Shown here: piece after piece, positions 5,277 through 5,498 of the stretch
How the letters are laid out: every line of letters starts with the position of its first letter
How positions within the stretch are numbered: position 1 is the first letter of the stretch
Assembly: GCA_023442635.1 (NCBI GenBank)
Contig: JAEZYR010000008.1
Span: 1 to 5,498 of the forward strand
Origin: Bacillota bacterium
Lineage (GTDB): Bacteria; Bacillota; Clostridia; Saccharofermentanales; Fastidiosipilaceae
Direction of reading: 5' to 3'
DNA length: 5,498 nucleotides
Program-made: the position numbers and the translations under genes
Notes under the pieces: generated by a model
The model's database searches: none
What the model was told of the DNA's origin: nothing
The model's input: only the letters and a program-made list of their open reading frames with translations

Positions 5277-5498
5277 TTACGACAAAGGCGCAAACTGGTC
5301 AGGCTCACGCAAGAGCCACTGTCCCCTCGTGAAATCGGGGAAGGCCTGCAGCTGACCGCCTTGGGCAATCGAGTCTTCTGAAAGCACACTGACAGCCATC
5401 CAAGTCGCCATATCATAAGCGTCGATAGGCATCTCAGAGCCGTCTTCTACCGCTTGCAAAAAGGCGGAGGTCACAAGCCAATCCATGCCGTCATGACC
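5277..5498 (-). CDS. C-terminal end of a Gfo/Idh/MocA-fold protein, GH109-like (partial, 5' end missing)
   Basis: Seventy-three codons plus a TAA stop are open to the right edge, so the N-terminal dinucleotide-binding domain is outside the window. The sequence GHDGMDWLVTSAFLQAVEDG followed by PIDAYDMATWMAV, LSEDSIAQGGQ and FPDFTRGQW matches the conserved end of GH109-type proteins (alpha-N-acetylgalactosaminidase-like, NAD-dependent glycosidases) and close Gfo/Idh/MocA oxidoreductases: typical members end with HGGMD, a D.YD...W..V..LSE.S...G pair of helices, and PDFT.G.W. The frame continues upstream of the ATG at 5486, and the conserved GHDG lies before that codon, so 5486 is internal. Whether the enzyme is a glycosidase or a dehydrogenase cannot be decided from this fragment. 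It converges on the preceding oxidoreductase and shares its terminator. Confidence 0.88.
   Translation of the reverse strand, partial: GHDGMDWLVTSAFLQAVEDGSEMPIDAYDMATWMAVSVLSEDSIAQGGQLQAFPDFTRGQWLLREPDQFAPLS

Overview
The window looks like chromosomal DNA from a low-to-mid-GC Gram-positive bacterium (Bacillota, probably a clostridial lineage). The evidence is a gene block matching the Bacillus subtilis yabN-yabO-divIC neighbourhood, strong AGGAG-type ribosome binding sites, a lipobox lipoprotein, and hairpin plus T-tract terminators. Base composition is roughly even in GC and AT by eye. I cannot name a species. Nothing suggests a mobile element, phage, CRISPR array or RNA gene. Coding density is high, and no stretch over 300 bases lacks a gene.

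Region 1 (1-2395, minus strand) is one compact operon. In transcription order it encodes a small conserved protein of unknown function (2391-2125), a MazG-family nucleotide pyrophosphohydrolase (2122-1196), an S4-domain RqcP/YabO-like ribosome quality-control factor (1206-922), a DivIC/FtsB-type divisome protein (929-525), and a lipoprotein with an M23/LytM-like segment that runs off the left edge (528-1). Successive genes overlap by 4-11 bp or lie 2 bp apart, so translational coupling is likely. A perfect TATAAT lies at the very start of the first gene. The block joins nucleotide-pool cleaning, rescue of stalled 50S subunits, and septum/cell-wall functions. The sporulation genes yabP and yabQ, which sit between yabO and divIC in B. 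subtilis, are absent, and MazG has no tetrapyrrole-methylase domain.

Region 2 (2420-3781, minus strand) is a monocistronic gene for a eukaryotic-type hexokinase, followed by its own terminator. This terminator and the promoter of Region 1 share an 88-bp intergenic gap.

Region 3 (3782-5250) starts with a 102-bp divergent intergenic region and continues with a plus-strand Gfo/Idh/MocA-family NAD(P)-dependent oxidoreductase. This protein resembles WlbA-like sugar dehydrogenases but has an unusual Ser/Pro/Gln-rich insertion in the nucleotide-binding domain. It ends at a strong bidirectional terminator (5217-5246).

Region 4 (5277-5498, minus strand) is the C-terminal end of a second Gfo/Idh/MocA-fold protein of the GH109-like type, converging on the same terminator. 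With the hexokinase, the right half suggests carbohydrate metabolism. I found no clear undescribed multi-gene system. The best leads are the unknown small protein heading the operon, the possible leaderless promoter, the catalytically eroded second MazG domain, and the insertion in the oxidoreductase.
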